Source: Micrasema longulum (lineage: Eukaryota; Arthropoda; Insecta; Trichoptera; Brachycentridae). From it: a DNA stretch of 64,000 nt. Location of the stretch: NCBI GenBank assembly GCA_022494885.1, contig JAGVSM010002913.1:186001-250000 (forward strand). The letters run 5' to 3'. The notes beneath the pieces are model-generated. The model saw only the letters and a program-made list of their open reading frames with translations, did not search any database and was not told where the DNA came from. Every line of letters begins with the position of its first letter. Position 1 is the stretch's first letter. Positions 11,657-21,889 of this stretch are shown piece after piece. A program made the position numbers and the translations under genes.

Positions 11657-12875
11657 TATTTATTCATATTTTATGTCTTACCAACTATAATAAAAATAAT
11701 GTGACATCACTGTGCCCGTGCCGAGGACACATTTTAAAATATTTTAATATAAAAGGGACTTAAAACTAGACTAAAAATGATCTCAAACTTATAATTATCA
11801 AAATACGTAATGTGTCATAAATAAAATTATATTATGCAAGAAAAGAATTTGGAAAACCATTAATAAAATGTTTGTACATATTTACCATTGTAAATTTAAA
11901 ATAAAATAAAATAAATATTTTGGATTTACTCATCACTACTTATCCACGGTGAAAATGCCTGCATGCTGTCGCTGATTTCCCTTTTGAATGTATTATTATT
12001 CAAGTTGAAGATACTATTCGCATTGGCTTCAATAATATTATTGTATAGGTTGCATATTCTATAAATGCACGAAATTTTTGCTGCATTAGTGTTTACATCG
12101 GTGCAGTAAAATAATTTGGTGTGACGGGTACATTTAAAAGGTACATGGAAATTAATTAAACTTAGTAAATTAGTCAGTAATACCATTTAAAAGCTTAAAT
12201 AGAAACATTAAGTCAGCAATTTGTCGTCTATTATCCAAAGAGTTTATTTTAAAATGTACTCTCGCTTCATTATAATTATTGAATTGGTGATTATTTCTGT
12301 ATGACAGACATTTAATCAATTTATTTTGAACTTTTTCTACTTTATATTTGTGATTTTCACAGAATGGGGACCAGATTAAAGTTGAATGTTCAAGCCGACT
12401 TCTGACTAACGCGTAGTACAAAATGTTTAGGGTATTTATATCTTTAAACATTTTAGTGACTCTAGTGACAAAACCTAACAATTTGAATGCATCACCCGTA
12501 ATATGCCTGACATGTTCGATATAGTAGAGTTTACTATTTAAAAGAACTTCGAGGTCCCTAGTCATTTGAACATTCTTTAACAATATACCTAAAAAAATAT
12601 TTTTACATTTGAAAATATACAAAGAAGACTAACTTAATAAGCAGAAATAATTAACAAAATGTTCAGACAGTTTTAAACACTACATATTTATGTTTATAAT
12701 TGATTTATGTACATCTAGATGATTTATTTTACAAAACGCACAATGAAAGAACAAAAACCTAACATAAGCTATACACTTGTGGAGCAGTTGATTCAATATT
12801 AGTTTGGGTGAATGAGACAATCCATTTTACTTCTACCTAGCTCCACTATCCATTTTTTTATAGCTTCGTATATAT
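11657..12875 (-). mobile_element. retroposon with target-site duplication, carrying a nested LINE
   Basis: The minus strand matches the uninterrupted + strand copy at 18,613-18,960: GTGGAGCTAGGTAGAAGTAA at the 5' end, CCTAACATAAGC and CAGACAGTTTTA (plus-strand reading) in the middle, TGTCCTCGGCACGGG, GTCACATTATTTTTATTATA and an AATAAATA-type 3' tail. A third, 5'-truncated copy lies at 57,796-57,880. TTAGTTAAGACGCAGTA is present immediately outside both ends (11,635 and 12,876) and looks like the target-site duplication. The copy is split between about 11,732 and 12,595 by LINE sequence that the 18.6-kb copy lacks. Confidence 0.75.
11735..12595 (-). mobile_element. 5'-truncated LINE reverse-transcriptase tail (CR1/Jockey-like), nested
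   Basis: Minus-strand reading gives LEVLLNSKLYYIEHVRHITG, then LVRSRLEHSTLIWSPFCENH and NNYNEARVHFKINSLDNRRQ followed by a LMFLFKLLNG block, the C-terminal region of CR1/Jockey-type polymerases. A frameshift near 12,180 moves the frame to LPNLLSLINFHVPFKCTRH, then an ISDSMQAFSPW-type terminus. A TTTTA-rich tail follows near 11,900. The upstream limit at about 12,595 coincides with resumption of the host repeat, so the 5' truncation happened at insertion. Confidence 0.8.
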
Positions 12876-12949
12876 TTAGTTAAGACGCAGTAGTATGTAT
12901 TTAGTTAAGACGCAGTAGTATGTATTTAGTTAAGACGCAGTAGTATATA
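12876..12949. repeat. 25-bp tandem repeat, three units
   Basis: TTAGTTAAGACGCAGTAGTA begins at 12,876, 12,901 and 12,926, a 25-bp period with near-identical units. A single related unit lies at 11,635 on the other side of the retroposon. The array therefore contains one side of that element's target-site duplication. Confidence 0.9.
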
Positions 12950-13074
12950 TAATGTTAGAGAGGATCATAGAAATACCTAATAAACTAGTGAAGTTAATTT
13001 AGAGCATAAATATCGGTTGTTCCTCATACGATGTTTATGTTCAAAAAGAAAAAAATATGTGTAACTTTGAGTTA

Positions 13075-13690
13075 CCATCATCATCATTCCATGTCCGCTC
13101 CCTAGTTGGAGTATATGGTGTTCACAAGAGCCTCCAGGCATCTCTTTCAGCTGCCAGCCCCTTGCGTCCTCCAAAGTCATGTTAGTGTCCCGTAGTTCTG
13201 ACATAAACCGTCGACGGTCAGCCAGCAGCGGACGTCCAGGACGACGAGAACCCGATGCCTTGTAAAGTAGGCAAGCGTGGTTAAGGCTCTCAGGAGGCAT
13301 CCGTAGTATATGGCCCAGCCAACCGTATCGGCTCCGCTTGATGAGAGTTGTCCCGAAGTTTGCTACATCCGTTCTTATTTTTTCATTATTTACGAAGTCA
13401 ACCATCGCACACCTAAGATTATTCTGAGGTTGTTCTAGACCCTAATCGGTTACCACGATTCGAATATGCAAAGGAGAATAGGCGTTATGCAGGCGTTATA
13501 TAGGCGGTATTTGGTTTTCAGATCATTTAGAACGCGGCTATTTTGCGCAGCATACACTCCCAGACATTTGAAACTCTCGACCCTTTCGACGATTTTGATT
13601 AATTTGTTGCTTAACTGTGAGCCAGCCAATTTCTTTGTGCATTCTTTCTACATTAGAATAGATATTTCTTTTGAGTATAATCCTCATCGC
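13075..13690 (-). mobile_element. RTE-like LINE C-terminal tail with ATG-repeat 3' end
   Basis: Minus strand: KIVERVESFKCLGVYAAQNS and KTKYRLYNACITPILL (about 13,640-13,500), then SRYGWLGHILRMPPESLNHA, SGSRRPGRPLLADRRRFMS and LEDARGWQL. This is the 'GH-RM-P / RRPGRP' tail of RTE-like LINEs. An internal deletion removes the segment between 'YLG' and 'CITPILL' compared with the + strand relative at 22.2 kb. It ends in GGAATGATGATGATGG at about 13,077. Frames are broken in several places. Related copies lie at 22.5, 25.7 and 31.4 kb. Confidence 0.8.
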
Positions 13691-14144
13691 CTTATTTTGA
13701 AGAATTTATATATTTTTAATTTCTCCTTCATTACATAAAAAAAGAATGGTAGAACAGTAATTTATGTGTGGACATATTATTATTTTATATACAAGAATAC
13801 TACTTCCATAGTCTCTTCTGGACTGCTAATTGATAATATAACCTTCATTGCCTTCTTAAAACAAAAAAATCCAGTTAAACTGCGATCGATGTACCAATGC
13901 AGTGCCCGATACACTATTGGGTGTAATAAGAGAATGGTGGTGTTGATATGATTGATGTAAAACTTCTTAAAAATATGTTTAAGATCATAAATTTGAAATT
14001 AAAGCAGGGTTGAAACACTGCTCTACCACAATTAGATTCCTAATTCTCATCACAGTTTTTTACAAATATGTAGTTGAAAATGCCTCAAAATTAATTATCC
14101 GAGTTGATACTTCGTATTTCAAAGGTTTTTTTTTTGCGAATAAG

Positions 14145-14400
14145 ATAATTATAATGAGACGGACTTGCGATACCCAAAACTTAGTAAGGTGGAGCAGAAC
14201 AAGGGGAAACTTCTGGAGAGATGACGTCGATAGAATGGACAACTCCATAATCCCCTATACCGTGGGTCCATGAAATCCCAGCCGGTTGCCGTCTGCCTGG
14301 AAGACCACCAAAGAGATGGAATGACAGCTGAAACTCAGCATCTCAAGATTAACCGATCAACAGATCAATCGATCTAAACAGAGAAGAAGAATAAGGAGGT
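14145..14400 (+). mobile_element. LINE C-terminal tail with AGA-rich 3' end
   Basis: Reads VRWSRTRGNFWRDDVDRMDN, then after a frameshift SRRLPxGRPPKRWNDSWNSAS-like residues: GCCGTCTGCCTGGAAGACC gives the 'R-L-P-G-R-P' block with a lesion. This is the basic C-terminal tail found after reverse transcriptase in RTE-like LINEs. The 3' end reads AGAGAAGAAGAATAAGG. Confidence 0.65.
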
Positions 14401-14457
14401 AAATCTAAATCACTACGTTGTTTAACCGTCTATATTTTGTGCTTCGAAAAACGTTAC

Positions 14458-14617
14458 ATGTACCGCGAAACCGTCCAATTTTGCCCTGGATGGATATTTT
14501 GCCCAAACAGTCTAATCTATGATCAACCTTTAAAAAAACATATTTCCATTTGATTTCGGTAAATTTGGTATATCAAAATATCCATCCAGGGCAAAATTAG
14601 ACGGTTTCGCGGTACAT
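14458..14617. repeat. 44-bp-arm foldback (long hairpin)
   Basis: The left arm starts ATGTACCGCGAAACCGTC and ends GGATGGATATTTTG. The right arm (14,574-14,617) is its reverse complement with a single mismatch (C/T after CCGT). The loop is 72 bp. No open frame. It could be a small foldback transposon, or if transcribed a long-hairpin RNA; nothing in the sequence decides. Confidence 0.85.
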
Positions 14618-15279
14618 ATTATTATTGTTATAATAATTTATTTAATATTGTTTAATTACATAAATTAACATCAACTAGCATGTTTTATTTACGCAAAGGT
14701 AAATAACATTAGAACTAACATAATAAGAGACTTGTTAAAAACAATACTTCTTATCGTATTTATGACTCGCGTTTGAAGACCACAGGAGAAAAACTTGATG
14801 AGTCCCATTATGCAATGTTTCAAAGAGAGCATAGTTAAAATTTGAAAAGCCGCTGTGAAATTATACTTATACATGTTTTTCACCCGTATCGCATTAGCTT
14901 ATCAAGTTTTTACAAGAAATTTTGCTCAGAAATCTATAATTTAAGCTAGAAAATAGCATTTTTACTTGGTATTTGGGGATCAAAGCCTTGTAAGGTTCTG
15001 ACGTTACCCAGACCTGTGAAAGTCTATTGATAATAATTTTTAGCTGATTTATATATGACCATTTTTGTGGAAAATCACCCCAAGTGCGCTTTACAACCCT
15101 ATACTTAAACTTATATACGAACTTAGTTAACACTATATAAGTATGTAAATGAAAGTTTCCGATTTTAAATTTGAAGGTATGATAAACGATAGAAGTCGCG
15201 GTGGTGTTTGCATTCCATTTAAGTATGTGTGTAATTTATGTATGTTTTCGTAAATACTATGTACACTACGGTGATAATA
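14618..15279. other. no supported feature
   Basis: Short minus-strand frames at 14,689-15,133 have no recognisable motif and biased AT-rich codons. I treat them as chance. Confidence 0.35.
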
Positions 15280-15316
15280 AACGTGAACGTGTATTTGAGT
15301 ATTTGCGTGTAGTGAG

Positions 15317-15358
15317 TGTCCTGACGAAGAAACGGGAATGTCTCGAAATCGGTAGACA
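15317..15358 (+). ncRNA. hammerhead ribozyme motif, type I, family 1, slightly decayed
   Basis: In order: stem I strand TGTC (15,317-15,320); core CTGACGA (15,321-15,327); one extra A; stem II GAAACG / TGTCTC with loop GGAA (one mismatch and one G-U); core GAA (15,345-15,347); a minimal stem III inside ATCGGT; predicted cleavage after A15,354; and stem I partner GACA (15,355-15,358). All invariant hammerhead core bases are present. The following sequence (AGTGGTCATATAATAATATT) matches the body of the family-1 repeats at 62.4 kb. Activity is untested; the stem II mismatch may weaken it. Confidence 0.7.
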
Positions 15359-15960
15359 TAAAGAGTAGGCTAGTGGTCATATAATAATATTTACTAACAT
15401 CAACTGAAAGAAGTGGGATTTCAGTTGAGATCTGAACTGGCCGAAACTGTCGACGATTCGCAAGTTTGAAGGCAGTTGGTTCCATGTACGGTAAAAGCAC
15501 AAACTTTGAGTCCAGTGTCTGAGCAGCGTCAGAGTTCGACAAGTCCCTCTCAGCCTGAGTCAAATGCTGACCTAAAAATAGATTTTATTTGACATGTACA
15601 CCGCAAGACAAATAAATTTACGAGTTCTCAAAAAAAACTAAAATTGACATATAATGAATTATTCTTGATATTTAATTAGTTTTTTTTATATTGTTTGACA
15701 TATGTGATAACTGCTCGTTATTTCAAGGTTAAAGTAAAAAATCTTACTCATGAATTGTACTTAGAAATTGCCATTATATATCAAGTATCAGATTACCCGA
15801 ACCTTAGAGACCCATAACGGTTCATTTATGGTCGAGTGTTTGTGATGGAATAATAAAAGACATGTTATTTTTTAATTCATATTTAAGAAGTAGGTTCTTA
15901 TCGCTTTATTTTAAATTAAAGTATTTTACATTTAAACATGTTTATAACATTTAAAAATAT
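15359..15960. other. body of the hammerhead repeat, then unrecognised DNA
   Basis: About 15,359-15,405 continues the family-1 repeat. The minus-strand frame at 15,219-15,563 overlaps the ribozyme and shows no motif, so I regard it as chance. Confidence 0.4.
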
Positions 15961-16240
15961 TTAGTACTTAGTGAATTCACCTTTATTTTTTTTAACATGT
16001 AAAATTCTATTATTTAGAGAAGCGTAAAGCGAATCTAAAATTTCTGATGTTATTTCTTCTTCCCAAACTTGAATTAAGTTTTTTTTTAATTCCTCAATGT
16101 TTTTTAATTTTTTTTTCCCGACTTTTTTTTTCATAATCGCCCATAAATTTTCTATCGGGTTCAAATCAGGGCTATTCCCGGGCCACGTCAACGGTTTTAA
16201 GCCAATTTTCTCCTTGAATGTGTATGTCCCTAAAACAGAG
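15961..16240 (-). mobile_element. Tc1/mariner-type transposase C-terminus (fragment)
   Basis: Minus strand reads GTYTFKEKIGLKPL, then TWPGNSPDLNPIENLWAIMK, then a lysine-rich linker and an RILHVKKNKGEFTKY terminus ending in a stop at 15,961. The SPDLNPIENLW block carries the last acidic residue of the Tc1-family DD(34)E catalytic triad, so this is roughly the last quarter of the enzyme. The N-terminal DNA-binding domain and first two aspartates are absent and no TIR was found close by. It is a dead remnant, though the surviving ~90 codons are in one frame, which suggests moderate age. Confidence 0.85.
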
Positions 16241-16544
16241 ATCCGATAAATATCTTCAGGCTATTTCATGAAGGGATTTGAATATTGTGACGTGTTTCTT
16301 TCATCTCCAACGAAAAACCGGGTAACTTGGTGAGAGGCGAGCACTAAAATGTTTTTAAGCCTCTACATTCATCTTCAAGCTAGATCTTGCTTTTTAAGCC
16401 TAGCAAGGTCTCTCACACCCCCAGGTCCAATCAATGGTTTTTTAATCAAGCAGATAAGCATAAAAAAAATCATTTATTTGCACCTACATAGTAGGTTCAT
16501 AATAAAGTGTAAGTTATATATACTATGGGGTTCGAACTGTCAGT
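16241..16544. other. unrecognised DNA
   Basis: A 65-codon + frame at 16,349-16,546 has no motif. Some of this may be more of the Tc1 element, badly decayed. Confidence 0.3.
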
Positions 16545-16980
16545 AGGGTCGCAGTGAGTCACATCTTGCTGGAGGATGTGATTCTATAAAATTCTGCAAA
16601 CGCCTAGTTGCATTCCACCGGCAACACTACTGACTAGTCCAACTTGTTAGCGTTAGCGTCCACGTCGCGAACCCTGGGCAATAAGATCACACTCGTAACG
16701 GTGTGATCACAGCAGATAACGAAAGGATGAAAGGCGAGTTTTTGGCGCCTCAAAACCAAAACCAACCAGCTAAGGGAAGGTAGTCCCGATAGAAAATTCA
16801 CCAGAGAAGGCAACGGGAAACCACTCTGGTCATCTTTTCCCAGGAATCACTAGGGCGAGTACATCAATAAGCAGTCGCCTTTGCTGCGAAACGTAAAATT
16901 AGCGCAGGAAAGGTACATATGCTTTCGCTGTAGTGATCGCCAACGTCGGGAGGACCCGGCAAGGCACTAGAAGAAGAATA
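16545..16980 (+). mobile_element. non-autonomous retroposon with LINE-derived 3' tail
   Basis: A GC-richer 435-bp block in AT-rich surroundings. It contains GAGAAGGCAACGGGAAACCA and ends GTGATCGCCAACGTCGGGAG, then ACCCGGCAAGGCAC and AGAAGAAGAAT. The minus-strand LINE end at 18.14-18.31 kb has the same last ~45 bases with substitutions (GTGATCGTTAACATCGGAGG, then ACCCGACATGACAC and GAAGAAGAAGAAT). It has no long open frame. It looks like a SINE-type element sharing a LINE 3' end; the head was not identified. Confidence 0.6.
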
Positions 16981-18139
16981 TATACTATAAAATGTTATTT
17001 TTTTTGTGGTTTGGTGTGATACAACAACTCTCATCCATTAAATCAACTTAAACGACGTAACTTCGTGATGTATTATATTGTGTAGCTATATTATCCATTA
17101 ATTTAAAACATAACATATAAAAGTTTATAATTCAGTAAGTATTGGGTATTCTCATAAAGATTAAAATGTCAACTGGCCGATTTGTTCTAGAAATGAATAA
17201 TGCCAAAAATGGCCGCGTCGAGCGCCACATATGTTGCGAGTCATATGTCAAAGTATCCTCTCAAAGAAAAATAGTCCTTAAGAAATAATGTTTGAAATAC
17301 TGTTTTCCAAATCGAGAATCTTCAAAGAATTTGCGTAATCTGCAAGTTAACTCTAGGAGAAAAATCCCGCTACTGGGTTTAATATGTTCAAAATATAGTA
17401 CACTTATTTGTATGAAAAAATAAGCCGTAGTAATTGGTTAGTTCCTTGGCACGTTGCTGGCGCGCTTTATTAATATTTTTATTTATATTTGGAGAAACAT
17501 ACGAATGGTGGCAATAATTTAAAAGAAATAGTAATTATTTTACTCTTTTTCTAAAAATGAAGTCACCGTAAAACATTATTAAGGATAGTCAAATATAATG
17601 GTTAGCTGCGCATAATCGCTTCTATACACGATTCGCCTCTGGAGTATGTAGTATTACATTCACACATTATGTGTATAGTCGTTCGTCATCATAACCGCAG
17701 AGACTGAGTACAAGAATAATTTACACAAAATGGAATAATTTTAAAATCTAAAAACGGACTTATCAAGTTGTTCCCCTGTGGTGTTCATTAGCGTAATGGA
17801 TTAATAATTTTAATAAACTATCGCAGAAAGTACAACGCGGTAAGCAATATCGTGACCAATCAGAGCTTAACAACAGAACAAAGAGGTACGAGTACAAGTA
17901 AAACGCAATTAACACTGCTACAGTTTCCTAGGAAAGGAATTGAATAGTTTTTTGTCTATTAACTTCTTTTAGTAATTACATGTCTTTAGTGTAGTGTTAG
18001 TTAACTTACATTCAGGTAATGTGCTTTGTAGAAACATTCTAATCTAAGGTCGTTTGCAAGGACAGTCTAGTCAGCGTTTCTCAATTTAATTTAAGTGCAA
18101 ACTCCTTTGTATTTTGGTCAAAAGATCAAAATTCTTAAC
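16981..18139. other. unrecognised DNA
   Basis: Some unique-looking, less AT-rich patches (17,190-17,260; 17,590-17,720; 17,820-17,920) but no frame, RNA gene or repeat I can name. Confidence 0.35.
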
Positions 18140-18310
18140 TGAAAATTTATTCTTCTTCTTCACGTGTCATGTCGGGTCCCTCCGATGTTAACGATCACTT
18201 GGGAGAAAGCTTCCCTATCCTGAGCAGTGCGAAACAGCTCCTCCACAGTTCTAATCCTGGTCCATGCTCGGATGTTTCGAAGCCAGGAATGCCGTTTTCT
18301 TCCGACCCTT
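18140..18310 (-). mobile_element. LINE C-terminal end with GAA-repeat tail
   Basis: Minus strand reads WLRNIRAWTRIRTVEELFRT, then AQDREAFSQVIVNIGGTRHD, then a (GAA)n tail. This is the extreme C-terminus of an RTE-like LINE; the residues 'VEELFRTAQDRE' are typical of such tails. The upstream polymerase is not present. It pairs with the retroposon at 16.5 kb, which shares its 3' end. Confidence 0.65.
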
Positions 18311-18449
18311 CTACGTCCCTAAATCTTCCCCGAAAATTTATACAAACATTAAATATATAAAGAAGATCCAAAAGCCCACCGACCACCCGTCGCTATTACG
18401 AGTCCCGGAGGACTCTCTTTAAAAAAAATATATGTGTTGCTTATTTTTT

Positions 18450-18480
18450 GCCTTGCTTATAATATACAAGGTTTATATTA
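18450..18480. repeat. short palindromic motif, dispersed
   Basis: CCTTGCTTATAATATACAAG followed by GTTTATATT is repeated at 28,057-28,086, and its reverse complement core (ATAATAAGCAAGG) lies at 18,966-18,979 and 19,080-19,095. CCTTG/CAAGG form a small stem. Possibly the terminus of a small element spanning 18.45-19.10 kb. Confidence 0.4.
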
Positions 18481-18612
18481 TATATAGATAAATTTAAAGA
18501 AATTTAATTGCAGGAAAATCCACTTTTGAAATATAAACCTTGGAGTAAAAGGTATAGGTATAATTGGAGTAATAGGTAATAGGTATAATAAAATAATAAA
18601 TATAACCTTGGA

Positions 18613-18960
18613 GATAATAGTGGAGCTAGGTAGAAGTAAAATGGATTGTCTCATTCGCCCATACCAATGCTGAATCAACTGCTCCACAACTGTATGGCTT
18701 ATGTTAGGTTTTTGTTGTTTTCATTGTGTGTTTTGTAATATAAATAATATAGATGTATATAAATACCTTGTTTTTAAAACTGTCTGAATATTTATTAATT
18801 ATGTTTGTTTTTTAAGTGAGTCTTCTTTGTTTATTCTCAAATGTAATAAAAAAAACTAAATTGTTAAGTGTCCTCGGCACGGGAAACCCCAGTGAGGTCA
18901 CATTATTTTTATTATTAATTTATAGTTTGTAAGCGAAAAATATGAATAAATAAATAAATA
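18613..18960 (+). mobile_element. retroposon, uninterrupted copy
   Basis: Same family as 11,657-12,875 but on the + strand and without the nested LINE, so TGTCCTCGGCACGGG follows directly after the TAATAAAAAAAACTAAATTG segment. It ends GTCACATTATTTTTATTATT, then TATGAATAAATAAATAAATA. No coding was recognised; a LINE 3' portion or SINE-like unit. Confidence 0.7.
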
Positions 18961-19199
18961 AAATATTATAAGCAAGGTAAATAATAAAGCAAATTCCATA
19001 TATATATAAAAAATCTCCATACAATAGTTAGAGCAATTCGAAAGAACATACCTATGGCAGTAAATATAAGCCTTGCACATAATAAGCAAGGCAAAAAACC
19101 CCCATCAAAAAATATAAACAAATTAACAATTGTTTTGCAAACAAAATTGGGAAACATTGGTCGAGTGTTATCGCTTTGTAGCGAAATATTTTATAAAAC

Positions 19200-19419
19200 A
19201 CAATAAGCCGGTCTCGTGACCCTTTCACGCTTTATTGAAATAAAATCAGGATAAAGTTACAATTATTATTCACTAACCGGTTTCTACTTAAATTCGTCTG
19301 TGTCTACCGAGACTAAATCTACCTTTTAAACTCTACCAGACATAACGCAGTACTCAAAAACCACATTTTAAACTCTATCAAACATTAATACTGAACTAAA
19401 TATATTATTCATTTATTTT
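19200..19419. other. unrecognised DNA
   Basis: Contains a short repeated phrase (AAACTCTACCAGACAT at 19,327 and AAACTCTATCAAACAT at 19,369). Nothing further. Confidence 0.3.
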
Positions 19420-20020
19420 TATTTGGGAAAAAAAAACAACAGTTTTTACATATATTGTATACAGAAAATAAGAATATATATAAACGAAAATTGTGAAAAA
19501 GTCAATAAAAATTTTCCACAGTGGTGTACGCTATTGATTAAGTACATTATCGGTATCAAAATAAAAGCAATTAAGAAATGTTAGGCACTTAGAAGTTGCA
19601 AATAAAATTAAAATACATATATTTATATACAGTTATAAAAATAAAGTAAATAGAAATAAGATAAATATAAATTTAAAGAATAAGAAAAGAAAAAAATTAC
19701 ACAAAAATAATGTATAAGGTACAAAATATAATAATGAACATACGAGTACATACATAACTACTGACATCGTAAAACTAAATGTGTGTACTGTCTATAAGGA
19801 ATCTTCTATATTTCATATAGGAGAGATGAAAAATGTCTGCGTAACCGGAGAGAACAGTATTATAATAATGACATGCTCTAAAGAAAAAGTAGTTTTTCCT
19901 TGAGTTAGTCCTAGGTACTGGCAAATTAAATGTAGTATGGAGTCTTGTTCTGTTGGGTACAAGATATTCTAAAGAACTTGTAAGTAAAGGGCAGTTTACT
20001 AAATATTATCATACATTTAT
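19420..20020 (-). mobile_element. LINE C-terminal tail plus 3' UTR
   Basis: Minus strand from about 20,000 reads LLTSSLEYLVPNRTRLHTTF, then NLPVPRTNSRKNYFFFRACH and HLSYMKYRRFLIDS. It matches the LINE terminal block 'VPxRxTRx...RTNYxxxSxxxRxxxxYN'. The 3' UTR is AT-rich and ends at a TTTATTTTTATTTGGG motif shared with the LINE at 48.7 kb. Confidence 0.65.
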
Positions 20021-20039
20021 ACAAAAAAAAAACTAATAT

Positions 20040-20235
20040 TTCTGCATCTATCAACATTGCAATATTTTTCGGTGTCCATTCGCTCTAAATGTCAAAATAA
20101 ACGTAGCACTACTTTTTTGATTAAGTCAACAAAGCTTGTCTCAGCCATACATAATGCACGGATCTCGACATCTATCATTGTTTTACGTCACATTCACCTA
20201 AGAGATCGTATTTCAACAGCATTCATCCTCTTTAT
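20040..20235 (-). mobile_element. RTE-like LINE tail fragment
   Basis: Reverse complement of part of the element at 59.14-59.58 kb: shared GGATCTCGACATCT.., GATCGTATTTCAACAGCATTC and GTCTCAGCCATAC. Minus-strand protein fragments VDLIKKVVLRLF and HLERMDTEK correspond to IDRIKKGVLRWF and PVERMDSER there. Broken by stops and indels. Confidence 0.7.
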
Positions 20236-20929
20236 CCTTGTTTATCCAATTCCGTTCTTAGTTCTCTAATATAAGGGTCTCAGGGCTCATTTGTGAATTG
20301 CTAATTTTGCCTCCTGTGACAAATGTAATATATGTTTGTTCCCAGCACTCACCTTCCCTTCAATATCTTTCTCAGTATTTCCATCCCTAGCAAACATACT
20401 TTCCCGATACACAAATTATTTTATCTGATTCAGAATACCTTGGTTTACAATGATGTCACATTTAGTCATAGGTACTTAAAACTTAAAAAAAAACCATTAC
20501 TATAAATTTATCAACATTCATCAGCAAATCGCTTCATTCGCATGCATCGTACAACTTCGTTATCAAAAATTGTAGGTATTCTTTGTTGCTAGCGATAAGC
20601 AGACATAGCTATTAAATTTGAAATAAAACCTCGATACTCTCTTTAAAACTATATATAATAAGGCACAATCGAACACTCAACCCTCGAAATGTGATATTTT
20701 TACATTCAGTTAGGACTTTAGAAATGTGCCAGAGAGATTTTTATTTTATTAAGGCTTTGTTTAATCGATCATGACGTGATATTTATCAAAAAACAATAAC
20801 ATCAAGTTATTGCATAATGATGAAAAACACATATATTGTGCTGTGTTTTATTGAATTATTTCAAATACTTTGGCCTACGTGTCGTATATCATTATGTCGG
20901 AGCATAATATTATTATCACCTAATACCGG

Positions 20930-21714
20930 ACTAAAGGTAAAGGTAGGGTTCTGTACCTTAAAGGATGGTAGACTAACACTTAACCCATCTAAAACGGAAC
21001 AACTATGGACGGCTTCAGCCGGACGACAGAATTTGATCCAGGATACGCCACTACCCGATGTAAGGAGTACCGTTTTACCCACCGTTAAACTACTGGGAGT
21101 CTTCCTTAATTCTGACCTTTCTCTCGACGCTCAATTTAGTAGAACGATAAGTTCATGCTTTTACCAGCTGAGACAGATTAAATGCAAAGGCAAAAATTTG
21201 CCATTTGATGCCGCTCGTCAATTAATAAATGCGTTTGTAGTGTCTAGAGCCGATTATTGTAATGGTATCTACGCAGGTTTACCAATGAATAAAATGACTC
21301 GCCTACAGTCTGTATTAAATGCCACAGCGAGGCTTATTTTTAGAATCTCTAAGTTCAGCCATATCACTCCACTACTTCGCGAATTACACTGGCTACGTTT
21401 TCCACAGAGGGTGGAATATAAACTCTGTAGGCTTATGTATAAGTCACTGCACAACTCTGGTCCAGAATATATAAGGGAAAATTTCATATGAGCTAGCTGA
21501 CAGACGTCTTACGCTTAGATTAGCTACATCTACGTCGAAAGGAAAAGGTACTATACCTCTACGCAAACAGCGCACTAAATTCGGCGAACGCGCATTTGCG
21601 GTCGTAGGCCCTACGGCATGGAATGCTCTCCCAGCAGAGACCCGAAACTGTGAGAGTGAAGTGATGTTTCGGAAGAAACTTAAAGCCCACTTGTTCTCTA
21701 AATCATTTAAATAA
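20930..21714 (+). mobile_element. LINE reverse-transcriptase C-terminus (L2/CR1/Daphne-like), nearly intact tail
   Basis: The frame from about 20,935 to 21,488 reads LTLNPSKTEQLW, VKLLGVFLNSDLSLDAQFSR, SRADYCNGIYAGLPMNKMTR, then LQSVLNATARLIFRISKFSH and ITPLLRELHWLRFPQRVEYK. This is the classic 'SRLDYCNxLYxGLP / HITPxLxxLHWLPxxxRIxYK' signature. A single frameshift at about 21,488 moves to ELADRRLTLRLATST, TKFGERAFAVVGPTAWNALP, FRKKLKAHLFSKSFK and a stop at 21,712-21,714. The 5' part, including catalytic YADD, is lost. It is followed by an A-rich 3' end near 21,760. Confidence 0.9.
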
Positions 21715-21794
21715 ATCCTTAACATGTGGTGACAAAGTACATTGTTTTTCTTAAATAAAAAAAAAATAAAAAAACAAATTGGTATATTTATAAA

Positions 21795-21851
21795 ATCACT
21801 TTATAAAGCGCCTTCGAGGTATTATATTACGAAAATGGCGCTTTATAAGTT
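21795..21851. repeat. short inverted repeat
   Basis: ACTTTATAAAGCGCC at about 21,799 and GGCGCTTTATAAGT at about 21,838 face each other across ~25 bp, next to a TAA microsatellite (21,861-21,880). Small foldback of unknown origin. Confidence 0.55.
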
Positions 21852-21889
21852 ATCCATATTAATAATAATAATAATAACTGCGGGAGTCA

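Noticed and set aside
15219..15563. 114-codon minus frame
   Set aside because: It overlaps the family-1 hammerhead repeat in antisense and shows no protein motif.
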